From positions 183,750 through 247,749 of the forward strand of contig JAFAZE010000040.1 of the NCBI GenBank assembly GCA_019239975.1: DNA of 64,000 nucleotides, given 5' to 3'. The stretch comes from Streptosporangiaceae bacterium. Its GTDB lineage: Bacteria > Actinomycetota > Actinomycetes > Streptosporangiales > Streptosporangiaceae. The position numbers and the translations under genes are program-made. Positions 15,399 through 23,740 of this stretch are shown piece by piece. The first letter of the stretch is position 1, and each line of letters opens with the position of its first letter. The notes under the pieces are model-generated. The model ran no database searches. It was not told the origin of the DNA and saw only the letters and a program-made list of their open reading frames with translations.

Positions 15399-17318
15399 TT
15401 ATGCCGAGGTCGGGCCGATGGCGGTGGCGAACAGGAACCAGGTGGAGTGCGGTAGCCACTGCTCCATGATCCGCCAGTCGTCTGGCCAGTTCGCGGTGAA
15501 GGCATCGGACCTGTAGCCCGGCTCGTACTGGATGCCCCTGCCGTCCGTGGTCAGGCCGCTGATCCCGTTGTTGATGCCGCCTGCCTGGGGCAGGAATTGC
15601 CAGGTGCCCGCGACGTCGTAGTACTGCGGGTTGTTCACGCCAACGCCGTTGAGCATGCAGGACGCGTAGGGGTTCAGGCCGCAGATCCAGTTGAGCTGGT
15701 CGGTCGCGTACTGCTCCAGGGGAGCGCTGGCGCCGCCGTGCACGGCGAGCAGCCGCGCGGCCGCGGCCAGCGAGCCCAGCCGTGCGTTCTCGCCCTGGAA
15801 CCAGCCGCCGGCCTGAGTGGACGGTGACACGTCGTGCGGGTAGAAGAAGGTGGTGAACCGCCTGCCGTCGGCGACCTGCACGAGCTGCCGCGCGTAGCCG
15901 AACGGGTTGACGGTGTCCTGGGTGGCAGCGATCTCGAACTGCAGCGATCTGCGCGCCGCCTCCAGCAGGCGAGCACGCTCGGCGCCCCCGGCCAGGTCGG
16001 CGTAGCTCAGCAGGCTGACGGCCGGCAGCCCCGCGTTGCTCGGGTGGAAGAACGGGCGGCTGCCGTCGCCGGCGCGCCAGTACCCCTTGCTGGTCACGCG
16101 GCTGGCGAGGCTGTGCGCGCGGTCACGGGCGATAGCCAGGTAGGACTGGTCGCCGGTGGCCCGGTAGAGCTCGCTGGCCGCGATGAGGACCTCGCTGTCG
16201 TCCAGGATGTTGTCCGGCGTGCCGTAGTTCAGCTTCCGGTTGTTCGCCTGGAGGAACCTGAACGCACGCTCCGCCGCCGACAGGTAGTCGCGCGGGCCGT
16301 ACTCACCGGTCTCGGCGTTACGGCGGGTGCTGGCGATGGCGAGCGCTCCGATCGCGCTGCCGCCGCCGGTCCGGAAGCTCACCATCAGCGGCCGATCCGA
16401 ATGCGGGACCGTGTCGAGGAACCGCCAGCGCGGGTCCTCCGGGTCGGCCATGGTGTTCCCCGGCTCGGGCTGATCGATGGACCAGTAGAACGACCCGTCC
16501 GCCGGCTGCATCCGCACCAGCCAGTCGGCGCCGTACATCGCCTCGTCCAGCAGCCAGTACCGCAGCTGCGTGTACTGATCGCTCCATCGCCGCTCGATCT
16601 GCCGCAGCGAAGCGAACAGCACCCACGCGGTGAGCGGGGCCTGAGTAGTGACCAGGTACGGCGCGGTTGGGCCCTGGAAGTACTGGGCGAAGTGAATGCC
16701 CAGGTCACCGGTCGCGTCATACCAGCCGCCGTGCACGTCAACGAAGTGCGTGCCGTTCTGCCCGACCGGCAGGCGCCGGTCCCGTTTCTCGAACGGCCCG
16801 GAGCTACGCGAGCCCTTGAAGTAATGCAGCACATGGGACATCGTGTGCCGTTCATACAGATGAGCCTCGATCTGGAACGGATAAGACCAGCCGACATCCG
16901 ACCCGTCCGCGTCGCCTGCCACGACGATGTACTGGCTCTGCCTGGCCAGGCCGCTGAAGTCGCCGGTCCAGTACACGGCCGGGACCTGCGGAGAGGCGCG
17001 CCGCCAGTCGGCGACCGGGCCGGCGAAGCGTGCCACGCCCCGATGCACCACCGCCCCGCTCGTGGTATCGACCAGCTGGTATGCCAGCGGACCGGAACCG
17101 TGCGCCGCGCCCACGACCAAGCGCTTGGGACCGTCGGCCTCGTAGCCCACGTTGTTCACGAACACCTGCAGTGTGCCCAGGCCGGGCAGTGCGGCCGGCT
17201 GTGCCGCTCTGGCCTGGCCGCCCAGCGCGGTCACGGCGCCGACGGCGACGGTGCCGGCCGAAGCGCCGAGGAATGCCCGGCGCGGCAAGGGCCGGGATCC
17301 GGTAGCGGACATCGCCAT
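15399..17318 (-). CDS. Secreted glycoside hydrolase family 9 protein (Tat signal)
   Basis: 639 residues. The N-terminus has a twin-arginine signal (PRRAFLGASAGTVAVGAV), then an Ig-like N-domain (LQVFVNNVGYEADGPKRLVV) typical of GH9 enzymes. The alpha6/alpha6 catalytic domain has HGGWYDATGD, with the aspartates at 201 and 205 as the usual catalytic-base positions, and DDSEVLIAASELYRATGD. The end, QWLPHSTWFLFATA, replaces the classical cellulase C-terminal motif, so the substrate may not be cellulose. Glucosaminide or xyloglucan-type activity is possible. The AGG-rich inverted repeat before the gene may mediate sugar control. Confidence 0.88.
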   Translation of the reverse strand: MAMSATGSRPLPRRAFLGASAGTVAVGAVTALGGQARAAQPAALPGLGTLQVFVNNVGYEADGPKRLVVGAAHGSGPLAYQLVDTTSGAVVHRGVARFAGPVADWRRASPQVPAVYWTGDFSGLARQSQYIVVAGDADGSDVGWSYPFQIEAHLYERHTMSHVLHYFKGSRSSGPFEKRDRRLPVGQNGTHFVDVHGGWYDATGDLGIHFAQYFQGPTAPYLVTTQAPLTAWVLFASLRQIERRWSDQYTQLRYWLLDEAMYGADWLVRMQPADGSFYWSIDQPEPGNTMADPEDPRWRFLDTVPHSDRPLMVSFRTGGGSAIGALAIASTRRNAETGEYGPRDYLSAAERAFRFLQANNRKLNYGTPDNILDDSEVLIAASELYRATGDQSYLAIARDRAHSLASRVTSKGYWRAGDGSRPFFHPSNAGLPAVSLLSYADLAGGAERARLLEAARRSLQFEIAATQDTVNPFGYARQLVQVADGRRFTTFFYPHDVSPSTQAGGWFQGENARLGSLAAAARLLAVHGGASAPLEQYATDQLNWICGLNPYASCMLNGVGVNNPQYYDVAGTWQFLPQAGGINNGISGLTTDGRGIQYEPGYRSDAFTANWPDDWRIMEQWLPHSTWFLFATAIGPTSA

Positions 17319-17348
17319 CCTCCTTCACCTGCCCCCGAATGTCATTTG

Positions 17349-17370
17349 TTAGGAAAGAAACCTAATTAGG
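17349..17370 (-). promoter_or_regulatory. Candidate operator upstream of the GH9 gene
   Basis: TTAGG (17349-17353) and CCTAA (17361-17365) form an inverted repeat with 7 nt between. The second arm continues into the palindrome CCTAATTAGG (17361-17370). It lies about 30 nt upstream of the GH9 start. Similar AGGAAA/TTTCCT sites precede secreted hydrolase genes in actinomycetes, so a sugar-responsive repressor is plausible. Confidence 0.5.
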
Positions 17371-17425
17371 AATGGCGGTCCTGTCTAGACCTCCGGATGC
17401 TCACGGCCGGGCTGACGATGGCGGC

Positions 17426-17518
17426 GGGGCCGCTGGCGCATCTGGCCCCGCCCAGTGGGGCCGCTGGCGCATTTGGCCCCGCCCAGTGGGGCCGCTGGCG
17501 CATTTGGCCCCGCGCAGG
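17426..17518. repeat. 31-bp tandem repeat, three copies, each a potential hairpin
   Basis: Units at 17426-17456, 17457-17487 and 17488-17518 share GGGGCCGCTGGCGCAT, TGGCCCC and GCCCAGT. GGGGCC and GGCCCC within each unit can pair. The array lies in the 327-nt gap between the start of GH9 and the end of lrp; no gene is seen there. Confidence 0.85.
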
Positions 17519-17645
17519 GCCCGCGCGGGCGCCGGCTGCCGGCAGCAGGGGTGTTACCTGTGGGCATGGAGGGCCGGATAGCGATCGATGAGGTTAGTTA
17601 CCATCTCGAGGCCGGGCGGCCCGGGATCCGGGCTGGCGCTGCCCG

Positions 17646-18086
17646 TTACAGCGCGGGCGGGCGGTTCTCGTAGGGCGTGCTGAGCACGACGGTGGTTCGC
17701 GTGGAGACCCCTGCCAGCGTGCGGATCTGCTGCAGGAGCTCTTCGAGCGCAGCCGGCGACGCGACACGCACCTTGAGTATGTAGTTCTCATCGCCCGCGA
17801 CGCTGTGACATGCCTCGATCTCGGCGAGCTGGAACAGCCGCTGCGGGACGTCGTCCGGGGCGGCGACGTCGAAGGGCTTGATCGAGATGAACGCCGTCAG
17901 CGGAAGGCCGATCACCTCCGGGTCACACAGGGCGACGTAGCCCGTGATGACGCGGTCCTGCTCCAGCCTGCGCACCCGCTGGTGCACCGCGGAAACCGAC
18001 AGCCCCGCCTGCCTGGCGAGCTCGGTGAAGCTCATCCGCCCGTTGCGTGAGAGCAGTGACACGATCCTTCGGTCGATGTCTTCCAC
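17646..18086 (-). CDS. Lrp/AsnC-family transcriptional regulator
   Basis: 146 residues. The N-terminal helix-turn-helix reads DIDRRIVSLLSRNGRMSFTE and LARQAGLSVSAVHQRVRRLE. The RAM ligand domain follows, with ITGYVALCDPEVIGLPLTAF and CHSVAGDENYILKVRV. The length is normal for the family. The GTG start overlaps a GGGG-rich site. It is divergent from the sugar ATPase gene, but this family usually senses amino acids, so the two may be unrelated. Confidence 0.93.
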   Translation of the reverse strand: MEDIDRRIVSLLSRNGRMSFTELARQAGLSVSAVHQRVRRLEQDRVITGYVALCDPEVIGLPLTAFISIKPFDVAAPDDVPQRLFQLAEIEACHSVAGDENYILKVRVASPAALEELLQQIRTLAGVSTRTTVVLSTPYENRPPAL

Positions 18087-18231
18087 CCCGTCAAAGGTAA
18101 CGCCCCGTACTCACTTCCGTGACACCGCATGGTAACGGAATGATCACGGGCTTTACGCTCCCGTAACATTAGAGGCGGCACGCTTACCGGGCCGCCCGGC
18201 CGTCGTTAGGCTCTGCCAGGACAGACCCCCG

Positions 18232-18252
18232 CCGCGGAGCAGGGCTCCGCGG
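18232..18252 (+). promoter_or_regulatory. Hairpin in the 5' leader of the ABC ATPase gene
   Basis: CCGCGGAGC pairs perfectly with GCTCCGCGG across a 3-nt loop, 26 nt before the start codon and just before the ACGAGGAG ribosome site. It could affect translation or mRNA stability; the role is inference. Confidence 0.4.
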
Positions 18253-18278
18253 GGAGAGGCAACACGAGGAGTTCCCGC

Positions 18279-19544
18279 ATGGCACAGATTGTGCTCGATC
18301 ACGTGGAGAAGGTCTACCAGGGCAACGTCAAGGCCATTGACGACCTGAGCCTGGACGTCAAGGACGGCGAGTTCATGGTGCTCGTCGGGCCGTCCGGGTC
18401 CGGCAAGTCGACCGCTCTGCGCGCCATCGCCGGCCTGGAGGAGATCACCGGCGGCACGATCCAGATCGGCAGCCGGGTCGTGAACGACCTGCCGCCCAAG
18501 GACCGTGACATCGCGATGGTGTTCCAGAACTACGCGCTCTACCCGCACATGACGGTCGAGGACAACCTGGCGTTCGGCCTGAAGCTCCGCAAGACCCCCA
18601 AGGACGAGATCAGGCGGCGGGTCGGCGATGCGGCCAAGATGCTCGGCCTCGAGCAGTACCTGTCACGGAAGCCCTCGCAGCTTTCCGGCGGCCAGCGCCA
18701 GCGGGTGGCGATGGGCCGCGCGATCGTCCGCGAGCCGCAGGCGTTCCTCATGGACGAGCCGCTGTCCAACCTGGACGCCAAGCTCCGCGTGTCCATGCGC
18801 GCGTCGCTCAACCAGCTCCACGAGCGGCTCGGCGTGACCACCGTCTACGTGACACACGACCAGGTCGAGGCGATGACGCTGGGACACCGCGTCTGCGTGC
18901 TCAGGGACGGCAAGCTGCAGCAGGTCGACACGCCGCAGACGCTGTTCGACTCGCCGGTGAACCTGTTCGTGGCCGGCTTCATCGGCTCGCCGGCGATGAA
19001 CTTCGTGACGGCGGAGCTGGTGCGCGACGACGGCCCCGCGGTCACGTTCGCGGGCTACCGGTTCGCGGTGCCCGCGGAGGTTCTCGAGAACAAGCCCGGG
19101 CTCAGCGACTACTTCGGCCGCAAGATCATCCTCGGCATCCGCCCGTCAGACTTCGAGGACGCCAGCCTGGGCGACGGCCGCTGGGCGCGGATGCCGGCCA
19201 CGGCCGAGGTCACCGAGGAACTCGGCAGCGAGATCCACGTGATCTTCACGATCGACGCGCCGCCGGTGGAGCACGCCAGCATCACGGACGCCGCCGCCGG
19301 AAGCGAAGAGGAAGAGGAGACCGTCGCCGCGCTGGTCGGCGGCAAGTCACTGTGGACCGCGCGTGTGTCGGCACGGTCCCGGGTACGCCCGGGGCAGCCC
19401 GTCGAGCTCGGCGTGGACACCAACAACCTTCAGTTCTTCGACCCGGACACCAGCCTGTCCATCGGCCATCCGCAGGCCAGCCCCACCGCGAGTGCCGCGC
19501 CGGCTACGGTCACGGACACCGAGGACGTCAAGGACACCGCCTGA
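18279..19544 (+). CDS. ugpC: Carbohydrate ABC transporter ATP-binding protein, MsiK/UgpC/MalK type
   Basis: Cytoplasmic ATPase of 421 residues powering CUT1 sugar importers. Walker A is GPSGSGKST (37-45), the signature is LSGGQRQR (from 135) and Walker B is FLMDEP (156-161), followed by the TVYVTHDQ switch histidine. The C-terminal half is the MalK-type beta-barrel regulatory domain (GIRPSDFEDASL), with an acidic EEEEE insert. No permease genes adjoin it. In actinomycetes one such ATPase (MsiK) serves many sugar transporters, and a stand-alone gene fits that role. The gene name follows automatic-annotation habit; the actual substrate set is unknown. Confidence 0.92.
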   Translation: MAQIVLDHVEKVYQGNVKAIDDLSLDVKDGEFMVLVGPSGSGKSTALRAIAGLEEITGGTIQIGSRVVNDLPPKDRDIAMVFQNYALYPHMTVEDNLAFGLKLRKTPKDEIRRRVGDAAKMLGLEQYLSRKPSQLSGGQRQRVAMGRAIVREPQAFLMDEPLSNLDAKLRVSMRASLNQLHERLGVTTVYVTHDQVEAMTLGHRVCVLRDGKLQQVDTPQTLFDSPVNLFVAGFIGSPAMNFVTAELVRDDGPAVTFAGYRFAVPAEVLENKPGLSDYFGRKIILGIRPSDFEDASLGDGRWARMPATAEVTEELGSEIHVIFTIDAPPVEHASITDAAAGSEEEEETVAALVGGKSLWTARVSARSRVRPGQPVELGVDTNNLQFFDPDTSLSIGHPQASPTASAAPATVTDTEDVKDTA

Positions 19545-19632
19545 GGACGGCTGCCGCCGGGCGCGGGATGGATCTTCGCCGGCTGCGCGTTGCACGGCCT
19601 GAGACGGTGACGCGTGGTGGGAGACTGAGAGC

Positions 19633-20550
19633 ATGCAGCAGCATCCGGAGGAACTCTACGAGCTGGACCTGGCCGCGCCGGAGGTGAGCGGCGCGGCCAT
19701 GCTGGTTCACCTGGAGGGGTTCATGGACGCCGGCGCGGCGGGGCGTCTGCTGACCGAGCACCTGCTTGCCCACTTCGATCACGAGAAGGTCGCCAGCTTC
19801 GACACCGACCGCCTGCTGGATTTCCGCTCCCGCCGCCCCCTCATGACCTACGACAAGGACCACTGGGAAAGCTACGAGGCGCCCGAGCTTGACGTGCACC
19901 TGCTCGGCGACGGTAAGGGCGCGCCGTTCCTGCTGCTGACCGGGCCGGAACCAGACCATGAGTGGGAGCTGTTCACGGCCGCGGCCAGGTCCGTCGCCGA
20001 CCGGCTGGGCGCCGGGCCGGCCGTCACGTTCATCGGCATCCCGATGGGCGTTCCGCACACCAGGCCACTCGGCGTGCTCGCGCACGCCACCAGGCCGGCC
20101 CTGGTCACGAGCCGGCACCAGATGCCCAGCAGGCTGCAGGTGCCGGGGAGCGCGTCCGCCCTGCTGGAGCTGCGCTTCGGCCAGGCGGGCCGGGACGCGG
20201 TCGGCTTCGCCGTCCAGGTCCCGCATTACCTGGCGCAGGCCGTCTACCCGGCGGCCTCGCTCGCGCTGCTGGACGCGGTGAGCGAGGCGACCGGGCTCGA
20301 CCTGCCGGCGGACGCGCTCCGCGAGGCCTCCGAGCGCACCAACACGCTGATCGACCGCCAGGTGGCCGAATCGGCTGAGGTCGCCGACCTGGTGCGCGGG
20401 CTGGAACAGCAGTACGACGCCGCCCTGGCCGCGGGCGGCAACGATCTGCTCGCCGACGGCGAGGAGATGCCCACCGCCGACGAGCTCGCCGCCCAGTTCG
20501 AGCAGTTCCTCGCCGAGCAGCAGCGCCGCGGCGACCAGCCCGACCGCTAG
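19633..20550 (+). CDS. PAC2-family protein (proteasome assembly chaperone-like)
   Basis: 305 residues. Recognisable PAC2 segments are AMLVHLEGFMDAGAAGRLLTE, VASFDTDRLLDFRSRRP, LLTGPEPDHEW and the GIPMGVPHTRP loop. The C-terminal third is a charged, helical tail ending in AAQFEQFLAEQQRR. The family is common in actinobacteria, but a bacterial role is not settled. Its stop codon overlaps that of the convergent peptidase by three bases (CTAG). Confidence 0.9.
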   Translation: MQQHPEELYELDLAAPEVSGAAMLVHLEGFMDAGAAGRLLTEHLLAHFDHEKVASFDTDRLLDFRSRRPLMTYDKDHWESYEAPELDVHLLGDGKGAPFLLLTGPEPDHEWELFTAAARSVADRLGAGPAVTFIGIPMGVPHTRPLGVLAHATRPALVTSRHQMPSRLQVPGSASALLELRFGQAGRDAVGFAVQVPHYLAQAVYPAASLALLDAVSEATGLDLPADALREASERTNTLIDRQVAESAEVADLVRGLEQQYDAALAAGGNDLLADGEEMPTADELAAQFEQFLAEQQRRGDQPDR

Positions 20551-21668
20551 ACCACCACGAGATCCCGGGTGCCGTTGTTGAGGCGCTCGTAGCCGTCTTC
20601 GGTGCACATAACGATGTCCTCGATCCTGGCGCCGTGCGGCCCGGGGTAGATCCCCGGCTCCACGGAGAACGCCATGCCGGGCTCGAGGAGCTCGGTGTTG
20701 CCGGCCACGATGTACGGGTCCTCGTGCGTCTCCAGGCCGATCCCGTGCCCAGTTCGGTGTATGAACCACTCCCCGTAACCCGCGCCGGCGATCAGCGACC
20801 GCGCCGCGTCGTCCACCGACCCGGCGCTCACCCCCGGCCGCACGAATGCGCACGCCGCCTCCTGCGCTTCCTGCAGCACCTTGTAGTAGGCGGCGAACTC
20901 GGGCGGCGGCTGGCCGATCGCGTACGTGCGGGTGCAGTCCGAGCAGTACCCCGACGGCATCGTCCCGCCGATGTCCACGACCACCACGTCGCCGGTCAGC
21001 AGCACCCGGTCCGACAGGTCATGGTGCGGGCTCGCGGCGTTCGGCCCGGATCCGACGATCACGAAGTCGACCTGCGCGTGGCCCTCCGCGAGAATGGCCT
21101 CGGCTATGCGGGAACCCACCTCCCGTTCGGTCAAACCGGGCCGCAGCCAGCCCGGGACGCGCGCGTGGACGCGGTCGATCGCGGCACCGGCCTCCCGCAG
21201 CGCCGCCGCCTCGGCTGCCGTCTTGCGCATCCGCAGGCCACGGAGGGCGGTGCTGGCCAGCTCCTGGCGCGCCGAGGGCAGCGCGTCCCGGAATTTGAGC
21301 ACGTTCAAAGCCCACATCCGGTCGGAAAGGCCGACCGCGCCGACGCCGGCGAGGTTTTCTGAGATTATCCGGAACGGATCGTGCGTTTCCTCCCAGGCAA
21401 CCATCTCCAGGCCGAGTGCGGAGACCGGGGACGCCTGCGCCGCGGCGAGCTCGAGCTTCGGCACAACCAGGAACGCGGCTCCGTCCGCGGGCACCGCCAG
21501 GCACGTCAGGCGCTCCAGCTGGATCGCGTCGTAGCCCGTCACGTAACGCAGGTCCGGCCCGGGGGTGAGCAGCAGCGCGTCGAGCCCGGCAGCGCGGGCC
21601 GCCCTGGCGGCCGCGCCCAGCCGGGACGCCGGGTACAGGTCCGCGAGACGGTTGTTCATCGGTTTCAT
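20547..21668 (-). CDS. M24-family metallopeptidase (Xaa-Pro peptidase type)
   Basis: 373 residues with a creatinase-like N-domain and a pita-bread C-domain. The five metal ligands are all visible: Asp in VVVDIGGTMPSG, Asp in YCSDCTRTYAIG, His in HRTGHGIGLETHEDPYI, Glu in MAFSVEPGIY and Glu in GARIEDIVM. It is therefore probably an active dinuclear-metal aminopeptidase or prolidase. Start ATG 21668 or 21659: the GAAGGG site is very close to the first and better spaced for the second. Ends tail-to-tail with the PAC2 gene. Confidence 0.92.
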   Translation of the reverse strand: MKPMNNRLADLYPASRLGAAARAARAAGLDALLLTPGPDLRYVTGYDAIQLERLTCLAVPADGAAFLVVPKLELAAAQASPVSALGLEMVAWEETHDPFRIISENLAGVGAVGLSDRMWALNVLKFRDALPSARQELASTALRGLRMRKTAAEAAALREAGAAIDRVHARVPGWLRPGLTEREVGSRIAEAILAEGHAQVDFVIVGSGPNAASPHHDLSDRVLLTGDVVVVDIGGTMPSGYCSDCTRTYAIGQPPPEFAAYYKVLQEAQEAACAFVRPGVSAGSVDDAARSLIAGAGYGEWFIHRTGHGIGLETHEDPYIVAGNTELLEPGMAFSVEPGIYPGPHGARIEDIVMCTEDGYERLNNGTRDLVVV

Positions 21669-21754
21669 GTCCCTTCGGTTGCTGCTTGTGGTTACTTAGC
21701 GCCGCTGGGTAGCGGATTAGTTGAATCAGCCCCTAGACAACCGGACCGCGATGT

Positions 21755-23740
21755 ATGACGCTAGGTACACAGCCGATTACCGTTTGCGAGCAGATATGGA
21801 CCCCTCACATGTCTAGTTCATCACCCGCCGGTGTCGATCGCATCCCGGATCCGGCGTCCGCGGTCGGCATCCCGTGTCGGCGGCACGGCCTCCCGCGGCG
21901 GCGCGCGGACCGCGTGCCCGCCGTGAGCCTGGCTCCCCCCGAGCCCGCTCCCCCGGCGCTCGAGGACCTGCTCCTTCCCCCGCCGGAGACCATCGCGTTC
22001 ATGCCCGGCCTCCGCCTGGCCGTGCGGTACAGCACCGCGCCGCCAGCCCCCGTGGCGCCAGCCGTCGCTTCGGTGCCCGCCGCGAGACCGGCGCCGGATC
22101 GTTCCGCGGGCACCGGCCCGGCGTTCGGTGCCGGCGGGGACTGGTATCACGCCACCGTGACACCGACGGGCCTGGTGCTGGTCGCCATCGGCGACGTGGC
22201 GGGGCATGGCGGTCCCGCCGCGCGTGACATGCTGCGGCTCTACCGGGGGCTGGCAGGCCTGGCCGCGACCTGCTCGCCGCCGGGCCTGCTGATGAGGTGG
22301 CTGAACATCCTGATGCACGCCCGCGGCCCCGAGCGAACGGCCTCCGCGCTGGCCGGGTACTTCGACCCCGGTGCGAGGACGTTCGTCTGGGCACAGGCCG
22401 GTCATCCGCCGCCGGTGCTGATCAGGGACGGGGCGCCCAGGCCACTGGAGCGCCCGGCGGGCGTGCTGCTCGGCGCCTCCTACGGCGACTACGACGCCGC
22501 GGCCATCCGGCTGCGCCCGGGTGACCTCATGCTGCTGTACAGCGACGGGCTGATCGGGCGCCGCGAAGAAACGTTCGCGGACGGGCTCGCGACCGTGCTC
22601 CGCGCCGCGGCTGGGCAGACCGACCCGGAACTGGCCGCCACGGCGGTCCTGGAGGCGGCCGGCGAGCAGAACCCGGCCGATGACATCTGCGTGCTGGTGC
22701 TCGAGGTACTGTTACCCCGCCGTGATCGCGGCGAGGAAACGGGTCAGCGAGGAGCCCAGCCCCCACTTGGCGCCGAGATCGGCGAGGCGCGCGGGGTCCG
22801 GGGGGTGCGCCGGCAGCGCGCCGCCGACGGGCGGCAGCGGAATGTCGGTGGCGACGCGGACCACGGGCGGCGCTACGTCCAGGTAGCCGCGCGCGGCGGC
22901 GAGCTTCTTCCTGGTGCCGCCGGGGAAGCCGCCGTGCCCGGCGTCCAGCGCGCTGATGATCCCCCCGATGCCGCCAAACGTCCTGATCAGCGTCGCGGCG
23001 GTCTTCTCTCCCACGCCGGGAACGCCGGGAAGCCCGTCACTCGGGTCGCCGCGCAGCACCGCGAAGTCGGCGTACGCCCGCCCGGGGATGCCGTAGCGCG
23101 CGGCCACCGCGGCCTCCTCGATGACCTCCAGCTTCCCGAGCCCCCGCACGGTATAGAGGACCCGCACCTGCCGCGCGTCGTCGATGACCTGGAACAGGTC
23201 GCGGTCGCCGGTCACCACGTCGACGGGTTCCGCCGCCCTGGCGGCGAGCGTGCCGATGATGTCGTCCGCCTCGAAGCCCGCATACCCCGCCATGGCAACG
23301 CCCGATTCGTTCAGTACCTCGCTGACGAGCGGGATCTGTGCGGCGAGTCCCGGCGGGGTCTGCTCGGTCCCGTCCGGCTCCGCGCGGTGCGCCTTGTACG
23401 ACGGGATCGCCGCGACCCGGAAGGCGGGGCGCCAGTCCACGTCCATGCACGCCACCAGGCGCGCCGGGCGGCGGTCCCTGACCAGCCTGCCGATCGTGTC
23501 GAGGAGGCCGCGCACGGCGTTCACCGGCGTCCCGTCCGGAGCGGTCACCGTGTCGGGCATTCCGTAGAACGCGCGGTAGTACAGCGACGCGGTATCCAGC
23601 AGCATCAGCGAGCTCATCCCGCTATCCTGCCAGGCCGTACTGACATCGGGGGCCGGCAGCGGGGAGCCGGCAGCGGGGCCGGCATCCGGGGCCAGGCGGA
23701 GCCGCCCTGGGTTACAGCAGCAGGATCTTGCCGTCCTTGA
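21755..23740 (+). CDS. PP2C/SpoIIE-type serine phosphatase; open frame continues antisense through the exonuclease gene
   Basis: The phosphatase domain ends near 22710: FGAGGDWYHATVTPTG, VAIGDVAGHGGPAARDML, FVWAQAGHPPPVLI, LMLLYSDGLIGRREETF and PADDICVLVLEV. These are the SpoIIE/RsbU-type metal-binding signatures, with His where the second acidic residue of GGDWYD usually sits. The N-terminal 100 residues are Pro/Ala-rich and carry no recognised sensor. From 22711 to 23740 the frame stays open only as the antisense of the exonuclease gene. A TGA lies at 22723-22725 in another frame, so a small indel near 22700 would restore a normal-length protein. Start codon (21755 or 21809) uncertain. Confidence 0.6.
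   Translation: MTLGTQPITVCEQIWTPHMSSSSPAGVDRIPDPASAVGIPCRRHGLPRRRADRVPAVSLAPPEPAPPALEDLLLPPPETIAFMPGLRLAVRYSTAPPAPVAPAVASVPAARPAPDRSAGTGPAFGAGGDWYHATVTPTGLVLVAIGDVAGHGGPAARDMLRLYRGLAGLAATCSPPGLLMRWLNILMHARGPERTASALAGYFDPGARTFVWAQAGHPPPVLIRDGAPRPLERPAGVLLGASYGDYDAAAIRLRPGDLMLLYSDGLIGRREETFADGLATVLRAAAGQTDPELAATAVLEAAGEQNPADDICVLVLEVLLPRRDRGEETGQRGAQPPLGAEIGEARGVRGVRRQRAADGRQRNVGGDADHGRRYVQVAARGGELLPGAAGEAAVPGVQRADDPPDAAKRPDQRRGGLLSHAGNAGKPVTRVAAQHREVGVRPPGDAVARGHRGLLDDLQLPEPPHGIEDPHLPRVVDDLEQVAVAGHHVDGFRRPGGERADDVVRLEARIPRHGNARFVQYLADERDLCGESRRGLLGPVRLRAVRLVRRDRRDPEGGAPVHVHARHQARRAAVPDQPADRVEEAAHGVHRRPVRSGHRVGHSVERAVVQRRGIQQHQRAHPAILPGRTDIGGRQRGAGSGAGIRGQAEPPWVTAAGSCRP
22712..23617 (-). CDS. 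5'-3' exonuclease (Pol I-type N-terminal nuclease, FEN family)
   Basis: 301 residues, a free-standing flap/5' nuclease. Motifs in order: LMLLDTASLYYRAFYGMP, YKAHR in AIPSYKAHRAEP, GYAGFEADDIIGTLA with paired acidic residues, VVTGDRDLFQVID, and the helix-hairpin-helix DGLPGVPGVGEKTAATLI. All are expected for Okazaki-fragment or repair nucleases. Stand-alone copies of this domain are usual in actinobacteria. ATG 23617 fits the start of the family. The antisense strand is fully open (see the phosphatase entry). Confidence 0.93.
   Translation of the reverse strand: MSSLMLLDTASLYYRAFYGMPDTVTAPDGTPVNAVRGLLDTIGRLVRDRRPARLVACMDVDWRPAFRVAAIPSYKAHRAEPDGTEQTPPGLAAQIPLVSEVLNESGVAMAGYAGFEADDIIGTLAARAAEPVDVVTGDRDLFQVIDDARQVRVLYTVRGLGKLEVIEEAAVAARYGIPGRAYADFAVLRGDPSDGLPGVPGVGEKTAATLIRTFGGIGGIISALDAGHGGFPGGTRKKLAAARGYLDVAPPVVRVATDIPLPPVGGALPAHPPDPARLADLGAKWGLGSSLTRFLAAITAG

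Noticed and set aside
17426..17518. CRISPR array
   Set aside because: The three repeats are directly adjacent without unique spacers and no cas gene is present.
22711..23740. The antisense tail as a true second domain of the phosphatase
   Set aside because: Its residues are Arg/Gly-rich and mirror conserved exonuclease codons. Kept only as a finding, not as a domain.
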